From NCBI GenBank assembly GCA_019186965.1, contig JABARV010000002.1, positions 1 to 64,000 on the forward strand: DNA of 64,000 nucleotides, read 5' to 3'. Positions 1 to 8,500 of this stretch are shown in pieces. Each line of letters starts with the position of its first letter. The first letter of the stretch is position 1. The DNA comes from Turneriella sp. (lineage in GTDB: Bacteria; Spirochaetota; Leptospiria; Turneriellales; Turneriellaceae). Position numbers and translations under genes: made by a program. The notes under the pieces were generated by a model. That model was given only the letters and a program-made list of their open reading frames with translations. It did no database searches and had not been told where the DNA came from.

Positions 1-70
1 GAAATAAATCGGCAAAGTTAAGCGTTACCATTTGATATTGCTCTGTTACGGGTTCTTTATAGCGTGCCAT
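1..70 (-). CDS. IS1182-like transposase, N-terminal 23 residues only (runs off window)
   Basis: The reverse strand opens with ATG at 70 and reads MARYKEPVTEQYQMVTLNF then ADLF to the window edge. This start resembles IS1182-type DDE transposases, which often begin MARYK and continue with a short hydrophobic strand. An IS-type terminal repeat lies about 55 bases upstream, as expected for a transposase gene near its element end. Only the first 23 residues are visible, so the family call rests on the N-terminus and the terminal repeat and is tentative. Confidence 0.5.
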   Translation of the reverse strand, partial: MARYKEPVTEQYQMVTLNFADLF

Positions 71-126
71 AATATTACCAATACATAGATTCAAAAAAAA
101 GTCAAGTCGGGTTTTTCAACAGGCTC
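1..126 (-). mobile_element. Right-hand edge of an insertion sequence (IS1182-like)
   Basis: On the minus strand the element begins at 126 with the terminal repeat GAGCCTGTTGAAAAA, followed about 40 bases later by the transposase start. The bases beyond 126 belong to a DoxX coding frame, so the boundary is fixed from both sides. The end is close to the terminal repeat of the complete IS at 52274-53565 (CAGGCTGTTGAAAAA) and shares GAGCCTGT with the miniature element at 42291. The other end and any target duplication lie outside the window. Confidence 0.6.
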
Positions 127-385
127 AATTCCCTTCCCCACCGCTGCTGCATGGGCTGCCGCTTTAATTGAAAGCGCTGGAGGTTTACTCCTTGCCGCTG
201 GTCTTTTTACGCGCACTGCCGCTCTATGCATTGTGCTGCAAATGTACGGTATTTTCTTTATTGTACATAAAAATGACGTTTTTGCAAAAGGCGAGCTTTC
301 GTTTTTATTTGCGACGATTGCAATTGTATTTCTCGCAATGGGAAGCGGACGCTTCTCGTTAGATAAATTTTTCCGTCGCAATTAG
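127..385 (+). pseudogene. DoxX family membrane protein, 3' fragment cut by the IS
   Basis: Immediately after the IS end an open frame reads IPFPTAAAWAAAL, then an ESAGGLLLAAGLFTR stretch and, near the end, GSGRFSLDKFF before the stop at 383-385. These are the hallmarks of the C-terminal three transmembrane helices of DoxX/DoxD family proteins (Gly-Leu-Phe-Thr-Arg loop, terminal Gly-Arg-x-Ser-Leu-Asp). The first helix and start codon are missing, replaced by the element at 1-126. It is best read as a disrupted gene. DoxX proteins are small four-helix membrane proteins of poorly defined redox-related function. Confidence 0.7.
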
Positions 386-426
386 TTTTTGTTCATAGCC
401 ATCCAATACTTGTATGCACAACTGTT

Positions 427-488
427 AGATGGCGAAGTGCCTGTGTGAAGGCCAGGCCGGAACTCGTTTAGCACTTTGCCGCCCATCT
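427..488 (+). other. Imperfect long hairpin upstream of serS
   Basis: The 122 bases between the doxX remnant and serS hold an inverted repeat: AGATGGCGAAGTGC (427-440) can pair with GCACTTTGCCGCCCATCT (471-488), with small bulges. A second, smaller complementary stretch sits in the loop. No T-run follows, so it is not a classical terminator. It may be a structured serS leader or an old repeat. Nothing else is recognisable in 386-507. Confidence 0.4.
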
Positions 489-507
489 CGTACTGCAAAA
501 TTTTCCT

Positions 508-1770
508 ATGATCGACTACCAGCTCCTAAAGAGCGACGAAGGTTTTCAACGCGTATTGCAAAGCCTTGCGCGGCGGGGGGATGCACTCTCGGCAGATACC
601 CTCAAAGAAGCCGCAGATGCACGGCGTAAAATAATCCGTGAAGTTGAAGCTCTCGCCGCTGAACGCAACGCTGAATCCAAGCGTTTGGGCGAGCTTAAAG
701 CGCAAGGTAAAGACGCCGAATTCGATGCACTACGCGAAAAAATGAAAAGCGTCGCCGACCGCTTAAAAATTGCAAAGGAAGAAGAAAGCCACGTCGAAGA
801 AAATTTCCAAACACTTTTATCCCGCCTGCCGAACATTCTCGACGCCGAAGTACCCGACGGTAAAAGCGAAAGCCAAAACGTCGTCGTGAGAGAAGTGGGG
901 GATATCCCCCGTTTTGCATTCGACGTAAAACCCCACTATGAAATCGCCGAAGCCGAAAACCTTGTCGATTTCGAGCGTGGGGTAAAAATTTCGGGTGCGC
1001 GTTTTTATGTCTATAACGACAAAATTGCGCGTTTAGAGCGCCGCCTTGCCAATTTTATGCTCGATACACATGCTGCTGCGGGATACAGCGAACGCAGCGT
1101 TCCTATTATTGTTAAAGATGAATGCATGTTCGGTACGGGACAGTTTCCCAAGTTTGCCGACGAATACTACCGCATGGAAAAAGACGGTTTGTCGCTTATA
1201 CCCACGGGCGAGGTACCGCTCACCAATTTATACGCCGACGAAATTTTAAACGATGCCGATTTGCCGATTAACCTCATGGCGTTCACGCCGTGCTTCCGCC
1301 GCGAAGCAGGGAGCGCGGGTAAGGATACGCGTGGGCTTATCCGTGTGCACCAGTTCTATAAAGTCGAACTCGTAAAATTCGTGCGCCCCGAAGAATCGGA
1401 AAAAGAATGGCGTGCGCTCACCGCCGACGCCGAACGCATTTTGCAAAAGTTAGGACTTACGTACCGCGTACTCGCTCTTTGTGCGGGCGACATGGGCTTT
1501 ACTTCATCGATAACGTACGACCTTGAAATTTGGATGCCGGGACTTAAACGTTGGCTCGAAATTTCTTCGTGCTCAAACTTCAAAGACTTCCAAGCACGCC
1601 GCGCCAAAATTCGTTACAAGAACGCTGCGGGCAAAAACGAGTACATCCACACCATCAACGGTTCGGGTGTCGCAGCGGGACGCCTCGTTGCCGCACTTTT
1701 GGAATACCACCAAAATGCCGACGGTAGCGTCGATTGGGCAGCAATTGAGAAAAAGATCGATTTGTCTTGA
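508..1770 (+). CDS. serS: Serine--tRNA ligase
   Basis: SerRS (420 aa, typical length) charges tRNA-Ser with serine in the cytoplasm. The first ~110 residues form the charged helical hairpin (tRNA-binding coiled coil). The class II catalytic core follows: TGEVPLTNLYADE (serine pocket), motif 2 FRREAGSAGKDTRGLIRVHQ, and motif 3 NGSGVAAGRLVAALLE near the C-terminus. The chosen ATG begins MIDYQLLKSDEGFQ, the usual SerRS start. The last residues (GSVDWAAIEKKIDLS) are shorter than the common C-terminal tail. A 49-base stretch of this 3' end (1688-1736) is repeated at 2482-2530 on the far side of a toxin-antitoxin cassette. Confidence 0.96.
   Translation: MIDYQLLKSDEGFQRVLQSLARRGDALSADTLKEAADARRKIIREVEALAAERNAESKRLGELKAQGKDAEFDALREKMKSVADRLKIAKEEESHVEENFQTLLSRLPNILDAEVPDGKSESQNVVVREVGDIPRFAFDVKPHYEIAEAENLVDFERGVKISGARFYVYNDKIARLERRLANFMLDTHAAAGYSERSVPIIVKDECMFGTGQFPKFADEYYRMEKDGLSLIPTGEVPLTNLYADEILNDADLPINLMAFTPCFRREAGSAGKDTRGLIRVHQFYKVELVKFVRPEESEKEWRALTADAERILQKLGLTYRVLALCAGDMGFTSSITYDLEIWMPGLKRWLEISSCSNFKDFQARRAKIRYKNAAGKNEYIHTINGSGVAAGRLVAALLEYHQNADGSVDWAAIEKKIDLS
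1688..1736 (+). repeat. 49-base direct repeat, copy 1 (inside serS 3' end)
   Basis: These 49 bases, starting TTGCCGCACTTTTGG and ending GTAGCGTCGATTG, recur without mismatch at 2482-2530. They encode the AALLEYHQNADGSVD part of SerRS. The two copies bracket the toxin-antitoxin cassette, a pattern expected from duplication of a target or attachment sequence, or from recombination with a second serS end. Confidence 0.9.
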
Positions 1771-1910
1771 CGGTTCAAAACGATACGAAGAAAACACGCA
1801 CATCCCTTTTAGATATTTTTGCCGCCAACAATTTTATCTCGGCGACCAAATGGGGCAACTATTTGTCACTGGTGGAGTTAGTTTTAGGCTATGAGAGAGA
1901 AATTTCTTAG
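1767..1910 (+). pseudogene. Possible remnant of a gene that followed serS
   Basis: A TTG codon overlapping the serS stop opens a 47-codon frame, TVQNDTKKTRTSLLDIFAA then NNFISATKWGNYLSLVELVLG, that has protein-like composition and is translationally coupled in position. It is cut at about 1893, where the toxin-antitoxin cassette starts, and then hits a stop. I recognise no family. It may be the N-terminus of a gene destroyed by the insertion, or chance. Confidence 0.25.
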
Positions 1911-2283
1911 CTGAGACAATGGGGATGCCATGAATTGCGCCGAGGTCAAGCAAATCGCGGTCGCCGGAAACGATATAGTCGGCTTTGGCCGCGAGCGCGC
2001 ATTCGAGAATAGAAATGTCGGTATCGTCACGAATTTGAACCTTCAGCTTTTGTGTCGGACGTACAAACTGCGACAATCTGAGAAAACTTTTTATGATGTT
2101 ATTGCGTTCGGTTTGGCTCAAATTAAACTTTGGACGATTCAGAACATTTTTAATTTCGTTCAAAATGTAATCACTGGAACACAAAGTAATTTGATTTTTC
2201 GCGACCGCTTCAAGAACCGCCAGTGGAGTTCCGCCATAAATATACGCAGAAATTATTATATTCGTATCAAAGACAACTATCAC
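1834..2283 (-). CDS. PIN-domain toxin (COG1569-type, VapC-like)
   Basis: The 149-residue protein begins MIVVFDTNIIISAYIYGG, the first acidic strand of the PIN fold, and carries later acidic positions (LNEIKNVL, DDTDISILECALAAKADYIVSGDRDLL) typical of putative toxin PIN proteins. Such proteins are Mg-dependent RNases. The family normally ends with a GIPIVSAKKFL-like strand. Here about 18 further residues (HSLKLTPPVTNSCPIWSPR) follow, read from the chromosomal sequence beyond the cassette edge near 1893. Its start overlaps the antitoxin stop by four bases. Confidence 0.85.
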   Translation of the reverse strand: MIVVFDTNIIISAYIYGGTPLAVLEAVAKNQITLCSSDYILNEIKNVLNRPKFNLSQTERNNIIKSFLRLSQFVRPTQKLKVQIRDDTDISILECALAAKADYIVSGDRDLLDLGAIHGIPIVSAKKFLSHSLKLTPPVTNSCPIWSPR

Positions 2284-2459
2284 GAGTTTCGCAATTTTTG
2301 TTCGTTGCGGTATGCCTTTATTTCGGCGGTAATATCCTCCATTGTTATGCCACGACGGCGTATTTCTTTTCGGATGTCGGCAAACTGGTCAAAAGAATGT
2401 TTGTTTAAGTACTGGTCGACTGCGTTGTTGAGCACAACATCGCGGCTCAATTTTTTCAT
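2280..2459 (-). CDS. Antitoxin partner of the PIN toxin
   Basis: The 59-residue product starts MKKLSRDVVLNNAVDQYLNK and ends AYRNEQKLRNS. It is charged and helical, and sits directly upstream of the PIN gene with an ATGA overlap, the usual antitoxin-toxin arrangement. I chose the ATG at 2459 because the frame upstream only reads into the duplicated serS segment. Inference: it binds and neutralises the toxin and probably represses the pair. The DNA-binding fold cannot be named with confidence. Confidence 0.7.
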   Translation of the reverse strand: MKKLSRDVVLNNAVDQYLNKHSFDQFADIRKEIRRRGITMEDITAEIKAYRNEQKLRNS

Positions 2460-2481
2460 TTTTGCAAATCTATCTATATCC

Positions 2482-2530
2482 TTGCCGCACTTTTGGAATA
2501 CCACCAAAATGCCGACGGTAGCGTCGATTG
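2482..2530 (+). repeat. 49-base direct repeat, copy 2 (detached serS end)
   Basis: Exact copy of 1688-1736. In the serS frame it would read ...GSVDCG and stop. It lies just upstream of the antitoxin gene (about 23 bases from its start codon) and about 10 bases before a miniature inverted-repeat element, so the TA cassette (about 1893-2481) is bounded by a serS end on both sides. Confidence 0.9.
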
Positions 2531-2540
2531 TGGGTAGACC

Positions 2541-2668
2541 GGAACTCGCTGAGGCAAATTTTTCGCACATTTTGAATCGCTATTTTGCACTTTTAAGCGA
2601 ACCGCGTACAAAAATTCTCAAAAAAATTGCCTCTTCATAAACACTACACGAGTTGGCGCATGAGGCTC
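2541..2668 (+). repeat. Miniature inverted-repeat element, copy A (diverged)
   Basis: The right end CGAGTTGGCGCATGAGGCTC (2649-2668) matches the end of the elements at 42291-42502 and 59412-59453. The interior (AACCGCGTACAAAAATT, CAAAAAAATTGCCTCT) matches the left arm of the 42291 copy in reverse orientation over about 90 bases with scattered differences. The left end is degenerate (GGAACTCGCTG). It encodes nothing. Confidence 0.75.
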
Positions 2669-2729
2669 GAAGACGGGTCGCAATAAAAATTTGCCGCGCA
2701 GCTATATTTCCCGTACCTTAGGTAGGCTA

Positions 2730-3137
2730 ATGCAAAAATCTATGTATAAAAGATTTTTCCAAATTGCGCTTGCCGCTTTAGCATTCCCCTTTGCGCTTTC
2801 GGCCACCCCTCTTTGCCTCGATTGCGATGGGGCATTCCCCCAAAGCCACGATAAAAAAATTACTACAAAACATAATCCGCACGCGTGCTGCAACAAAGAA
2901 GCGAAAATTAAAACCTTCAAAGCAGACCATCTTTGCATCTCGTGTATCGAAGTTCCTCAAGTAACACACCTTGCCGACGCAAAAATAAGCGTCCACACAG
3001 TCCACGCGCATTGCGGTACGAACCTAATCCATCTTGCCCACCCTACCCCTACGTTTAACAACCATATTTTTGAACAGCAAAACATAAACAAATACCCACC
3101 GCCCGTATTTTTATCCCTCAAAAAAATCCTCCTTTAG
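2730..3137 (+). CDS. Small exported Cys/His-rich protein upstream of the copper efflux operon
   Basis: From the ATG at 2730 the product begins MQKSMYKRFFQIALAALAF, a signal peptide ending near ALSATP. The mature ~110 residues carry paired cysteines (LCLDC, ACC, CISC) and many histidines (SHDKK, KHNPHACC, HTVHAHC). It lies 62 bases before cusC, on the same strand. Such a composition next to a Cu/Ag RND pump suggests periplasmic metal binding or a role like the small proteins often found ahead of metal efflux operons. I recognise no defined family. An alternative start is the ATG at 2742. Confidence 0.6.
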   Translation: MQKSMYKRFFQIALAALAFPFALSATPLCLDCDGAFPQSHDKKITTKHNPHACCNKEAKIKTFKADHLCISCIEVPQVTHLADAKISVHTVHAHCGTNLIHLAHPTPTFNNHIFEQQNINKYPPPVFLSLKKILL

Positions 3138-3199
3138 TAAACCAACGGCAAAGCTTGGCGTAACGCCATCGTGCTTATTTATTTTTTTAAGGAGGATTT

Positions 3200-4447
3200 A
3201 TGCGTTTCTATATTTTTATTTTTTGTCTTTTAACAACCCCTGTTGTTGCCGGCGATGCAGATTACTACCTGCGTTTAGCCTTCGAAAAAAATGCGCGCCT
3301 TGCAGTTGAGTCACGCCTCGCAGACGCCGCACAAAACGACGCATCCAAAGAAAGCGTCTTTAGTGCAAACCCCGAAATGTCGCTGGGGCTCATGAATGTG
3401 CCTGCAAATAGTTTTCCTGCACTTAACCGCGACACTATGTCTGGGGTAAGCTTTGGCATTTCACAAAAACTCGCCCTTCCTTGGGAGGCACACTACCGCA
3501 AAGAAGCGTCTACGTGGCGCGCTAAAAATGCACAACTAAGCGCCTTGCTCCAAAAGGCAAGTTTGCGCTACGAAGTGCGAGAAAAATTTAATGCGGTACT
3601 CTTTTTTACACAACGCATGAAAAATTTAGAAAACGCAAAAAAACTCATCGTGGCGACGTTACGTATCTTAAGCGTTCCGCGTAAAGATGCACGCAACACC
3701 GCTGGGCAAATTTTAGAAGCACGCGCTTCTTTAGCAAGCGCTGAAAACGATATTCTAGAAAACGCGTACGAACTCGAAAAGGCGTGGCTTGAGCTATCTG
3801 TACTTTGCGGCACAACGCTCGAAAAAAATATCGCCGATACAACGCTTTTAGAATGGGATAATTTATCTTCCCTAAAAATATCCGACACAAAAGATAGCAA
3901 AAGCACTTTGCTTTATAAAAAAGTCGAGCAGGAGCTTAGGAGAGAGCAAGCGTTAGTGTCTCTTTCTAAAGCAACGCTTTTTCCAGAAGTGACTCTTTCG
4001 GCATCGTACCTTTTGCGCCAAAAAATTCCTGGAAGTACAATGACCGACGACATGGTATCTGTCGCCGCATCGATGCCAATTCCACTTTTTTATAGCGCAA
4101 AAAATAAGTACGAAATTGCCGCCCAAAAAAACCGTGTCGAGGCGGCAGAGCAAAATCTTTTAGAGGCAGAAAGGCAAATTAGCGCACAAATAAAAACGGA
4201 ATTCGCACGTTTCAATACTTTGGTAAAAGCAGCACAAAATTCAACAAAAGCAATTTTACCCGCACACAGCTCTGCACACCACTCACACCTTACAAATTTA
4301 AGTTTAAGCGGTTCAAGCGCAGCAGAAGCTCTTATTGCATACCGAATGTATTTAAACGCAGACGAGGAACACCTTAAACAAGTACGCGATGCGCATTCGG
4401 CGCTACACCGTTTAGAATACCTTGCCGCTACGGGAGAAGAACAATGA
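3200..4447 (+). CDS. cusC: Outer-membrane efflux channel of the Cu/Ag system (CusC/CzcC, TolC family)
   Basis: This 415-residue protein has a signal peptide (MRFYIFIFCLLTTPVVAGDA) and then long helices rich in Ala, Glu and Lys with the internal duplication typical of TolC-type outer-membrane factors. It forms the outer-membrane exit duct of a tripartite pump. A strong AAGGAGG (3189-3195) precedes the ATG. Its stop overlaps the start of the adaptor gene (ATGA), and the adaptor overlaps the pump gene, so the three are a translationally coupled operon. Family membership is clear; the Cu/Ag assignment comes from CusA. Confidence 0.85.
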   Translation: MRFYIFIFCLLTTPVVAGDADYYLRLAFEKNARLAVESRLADAAQNDASKESVFSANPEMSLGLMNVPANSFPALNRDTMSGVSFGISQKLALPWEAHYRKEASTWRAKNAQLSALLQKASLRYEVREKFNAVLFFTQRMKNLENAKKLIVATLRILSVPRKDARNTAGQILEARASLASAENDILENAYELEKAWLELSVLCGTTLEKNIADTTLLEWDNLSSLKISDTKDSKSTLLYKKVEQELRREQALVSLSKATLFPEVTLSASYLLRQKIPGSTMTDDMVSVAASMPIPLFYSAKNKYEIAAQKNRVEAAEQNLLEAERQISAQIKTEFARFNTLVKAAQNSTKAILPAHSSAHHSHLTNLSLSGSSAAEALIAYRMYLNADEEHLKQVRDAHSALHRLEYLAATGEEQ

Positions 4448-5520
4448 AAGTAAAATTTATTGTACGGTACTCCATGCGGATTTCTACCGTACTCGTTTTG
4501 CTCTTTGTGTTTGCGTGTGCAGAAAAAAAAGTACCAGAAGTTTGGTACTGCCCCATGCACACGCACTACCAAGTAGACCATCCGGGAAAATGTCCCATCT
4601 GTGGAATGAATTTGGTAAAAAAAGAACAGTCTTCCCGCACGCACGCTGCAGACGAGCACGATGCACACGGTAATGCAGAAAATAAAAATACAGAACACAC
4701 AATTACAATAAACTCCGAAATCCAATCGCGTTTGGGTATTGTAACAACAAAACCTATAACACGAAAACTTTCATTAAAACTAAACCTCGCTGGCGAAGTT
4801 GCATACGAGCCCGATATTTACGCGGCAATTATAGAATACCGCCAACTCCTTTTAGCGGCAAAATCTCTCGATGCATCAATTGGCGGCGGCGCAAACCTTA
4901 CGCAAAGCGCACTTATACGCTTAGAGCAATTGGGGCTTTCAAAAGACGAAATACACCAATACGCACATTCGCAAAGCGCAGCGTCGCGGTTAATCACGGG
5001 AAGTACTGGGGGAAAAGCCCTTATAACGCTGCGCCTTACAGAAGCCGATTTGGCGTATATCCACAAAGGAATTCCCGTTAAAATTACCACAAGTGCATAC
5101 CCGGGGAAAATATGGAACGGAAAAATTACTGCTGTGGGAAAACTTGTCGATGCAAAAAATCGCAGCATCTCTGCACGCGCCCTTGTTAAAGATAACGGCA
5201 AACTTGCCGCACAAATGGCTGTAACCGCAGAATTGGAAATCCGCGCAGGGCATGGGGTAAGTATTGAGCGTAGCGCAATTTTTGATACGGGAGAAAAACA
5301 AATTGTTTTCGTAAAAACAGCGCCCACACAATTTACTCCACGCATCGTGCGCATCTTGGGAGGAAACGACGACTTTGCTCTTGTCTCCGGCCTTGAAGCA
5401 AAAGACGAAGTTGCTACATCGGGAACGTTTCTTCTCGATTCAGAAGCAAAACTCAAATGGGGAGATACAATAGGTATTCCCTCTACGCAAGAGCGCCATA
5501 ACCATGGAGAGAAAAAGTGA
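4444..5520 (+). CDS. cusB: Membrane fusion protein (CusB/CzcB type) with N-terminal heavy-metal-binding domain
   Basis: The 358-residue lipoprotein has a signal with a Cys at 25 (LFVFAC). Residues ~35-58 form the short heavy-metal-binding domain: YCPMHTHYQVDHPGKCPICG followed by MNLV, two Cys-Pro pairs as in CusB-linked domains. The rest is a periplasmic adaptor with lipoyl/barrel segments (LKLNLAGEVAYEPDIYAA, VTAELEIRAGHGVSI). It bridges the inner-membrane pump and the outer-membrane channel and probably accepts Cu(I)/Ag(I) from periplasmic chaperones. It overlaps cusC and cusA by four bases each. Confidence 0.9.
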   Translation: MKVKFIVRYSMRISTVLVLLFVFACAEKKVPEVWYCPMHTHYQVDHPGKCPICGMNLVKKEQSSRTHAADEHDAHGNAENKNTEHTITINSEIQSRLGIVTTKPITRKLSLKLNLAGEVAYEPDIYAAIIEYRQLLLAAKSLDASIGGGANLTQSALIRLEQLGLSKDEIHQYAHSQSAASRLITGSTGGKALITLRLTEADLAYIHKGIPVKITTSAYPGKIWNGKITAVGKLVDAKNRSISARALVKDNGKLAAQMAVTAELEIRAGHGVSIERSAIFDTGEKQIVFVKTAPTQFTPRIVRILGGNDDFALVSGLEAKDEVATSGTFLLDSEAKLKWGDTIGIPSTQERHNHGEKK

Positions 5521-8500
5521 TAAAAAAAATTATCCGCTTTTCTGCAGAAAACCGTGCGCTCACCCTGTTTTTTTCATTCGTTTTACTTTTAGGCGCATGG
5601 TACGCGGTAAAGACAATCAGCTTGGACGCCCTCCCCGACCTTTCGGATACACAGGTAATTGTCTATGCGCGTTGGGATAGAAGCCCCGATGTTATAGAAG
5701 CGCAAGTGACAACACCTGTTGTGCGCACTTTGATGGGAGCGCCCAAAGTAAAAACGATACGTGCGTTAACCGACTACGGCGCGACGTTTGTTTATGCCAT
5801 CTTTGAAGAAGGCACCGATATTTACTGGGCGCGTTCGCGTATTGTCGAGTACATGAACCGCATCCAAGAGATTATTCCAAACGGTGTAAAATTGGAAATA
5901 GGGCCAGATGCAACAGGTTTAGGGTGGGTGTACCAATACGTTGTGCGTGACACGACGCATAAACTGGATTTGCAAAAGCTGCGGGCGCTCCAAGATTTCA
6001 CGATAAAATACCAACTACTCTCTGTTCCAGGTGTTGCAGAAGTAGCAAGTATAGGCGGATTCCAAAAGCAATACCAAATTACAATTGACCCCGCGAGGTT
6101 ACGTGCGGCAAAAATTTCTCTTCCAAGCTTTGTCGACAAGGTACGCGCAAGCAATACGCAAGCAGGCGCACGCCTCCTTGAAATAAACGGGGCTGAGTAT
6201 ATGGTGCGCAGCCAAGGATTTATTAAAAATAAAACAGATATTGAAAATATTGGTGTCGGTGCAGACGACGCAGGCAATGCAATTACAGTTCGCGCAGTGG
6301 CAAATGTAACAGAAGTTCCCGCGCTTCGCCGTGGCGTTACCGATTTTATGGGTGAAGGTGATGCCGTTTCAGGAATTGTTGTAATGCGCCACGGCGAAAA
6401 TGCACACGACGTAATCTTTCGCGTAAAAGAAAAAATTAGTGAAATAAAAAATTTTCTACCCCAAGGTGTTTCTCTCGAAGCGGTATACGATCGCTCCGAA
6501 CTTATAGACCACAGTATCTCTAACCTCAAAATAAAACTCTTTGAAGAAATGCTCATCGTTGCTCTTGTGATCCTTGTCTTTCTCTCGCACTTCCCTTCTG
6601 CAATTGTTCCCATACTTACAATACCCATTGCTGTTTTAATTTCTTTTATACCGCTAAATCTTTTTGGCGTAAGTTCAAACATTATGTCTTTGGCGGGAAT
6701 CGCCATCTCTATTGGAGTTCTTGTCGATGGCGCAATTGTAGAAGTTGAAAATGCGTACCGTAAACTTGAAGAATGGCAACGCACAGGAAAAAAAGGAGAT
6801 TACCACAAAGTACGCCTCGAAGCGCTTCTTGAGGTTGGGCCATCCGTATTTTTTTCTCTCCTTGTAATTGCAGTCGCCTTTCTTCCTATTTTTACCCTAA
6901 TCGACCAAGAAGGCAGGATGTTCAAACCGCTCGCATACTCCAAAAACCTAGCGATGGCTGTGGCAGCCCTTCTTGCAATTACTTTGGATCCCGCGCTACG
7001 TATGCTTTTTACGCGTATGGAGCCTTTTGTGTCTGCAAAACCGTTATCTTTTTTGGGAAAAGTAGGATACAATGCCCTCAACGCCGTCGTAGTTGGCAAA
7101 TACCACCCCGAAGATAAACACCCCGTAAGCCGACGCCTTATACAAATTTATGGCCCTGTGTGTAGTTACACACTCAAGCACCCAAAAAAAATTATCGTCG
7201 GCGCAGCGGTGCTGATGGCTTCTATAATACCGCTTTATTTGAAACTGGGGCATGAATTTTTTCCGCCTCTTTACGAAGAATCTCTTCTCTACATGCCTGT
7301 AACACAGCCGGGACTTTCTGCAAGCGAAGCTTCGCGGCTTTTGCAAATTACCAATAAAATTATTTCTGAGCAGGACGAAGTAAAAAAAGTATTCGGAAAA
7401 GCAGGCCGCGCCGATACTGCAACCGACCCCGCTCCGCTTTCAATGTTCGAGACAACAATTACATTAAAACCGCGTGCCGAATGGAAAGTTAAAACTCCAG
7501 AAGAACTTATACAAAAACTCGACGCTGCACTAAAAATTCCTGGGCTTACTAATGCGTTCACGATGCCCATCCGTGGCCGCGTCGACATGCTCTCGACAGG
7601 AATGCGAACCCCTTTAGGGATTAAAATCCAAGCGCGTAACGTATACGATGCCAATAATTTAGCCATACGCATAGAACAAACCTTAAAAAAACTTCCATAC
7701 CTGCGTAGCGTTATCGCAGAACGCACGACAACGGGATACTATATCGACATTGAACCGCGTCGCCTTGATGTTGCACGGTATGCGCTTTCTATAGACGACG
7801 TACAACTTTTCGTACGCACTGCGTTAGGGGGCGAGGAAATTACGCAAACAATTGAAGGTATCGAGCGCTTTGGGGTTATTGTACGCTACGCTGCTAACTG
7901 GCGCAACACCCTTGAACGTATACAGCGTGCGCCGCTTTCCCTTGCCGGCGGCGGACAAATTCCTTTAAACGCGGTCGCAAATGTTTCCATTAAAACAGAA
8001 TCTGGAATGCTGCGTAACGAAAACGGATTTCCTGCTAGCTACGTTTACATCGACACCGACACCTCTAACCTTACAGGCGTTGCGGAAAAAATTCAGAACG
8101 AACTAAACAAGCTCTACCCTTTGCCCGATGGAGCGACAATGGCGCTAAGCGGGCAGTACGAGAATATCGTACGTGTGCGCGAGCGCCTCACTATAGTAAT
8201 TCCTATCACGTTATTCATCATCCTTCTTCTTTTGTATATGAATACAAAATCTTGGATAAAAACAGGAATCGTTGTTCTTGCAGTTCCATTTTCTCTTTTA
8301 GGCGCCCTGTTGTTGCTTTGGATTTTAGGAATTGAAATTTCAATTGCTGTTTGGGTTGGGTTTATTGCGCTTATGGGGCTTGATGCAGAAACAGGGGTTT
8401 TTATGCTGATGTACCTCGATCTCGAATACTATGCAGCAAAGAAAAAAATCCACAATGAACGCGACCTCAAAGAAGTTGTATATAAAGGAGCAGTACACAG

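Noticed and set aside
1930..2640. 236-residue plus-strand frame across the TA cassette
   Set aside because: It is antisense to the PIN toxin and antitoxin genes and then reads through the 49-base repeat and the MITE; its apparent C-terminus matches the repeat family, not a protein.
5822..6784. 320-residue minus-strand frame inside cusA
   Set aside because: It lies wholly antisense to the conserved CusA reading frame and its composition (Ser, Arg, Thr, Ile rich) is that of a reverse-frame shadow.
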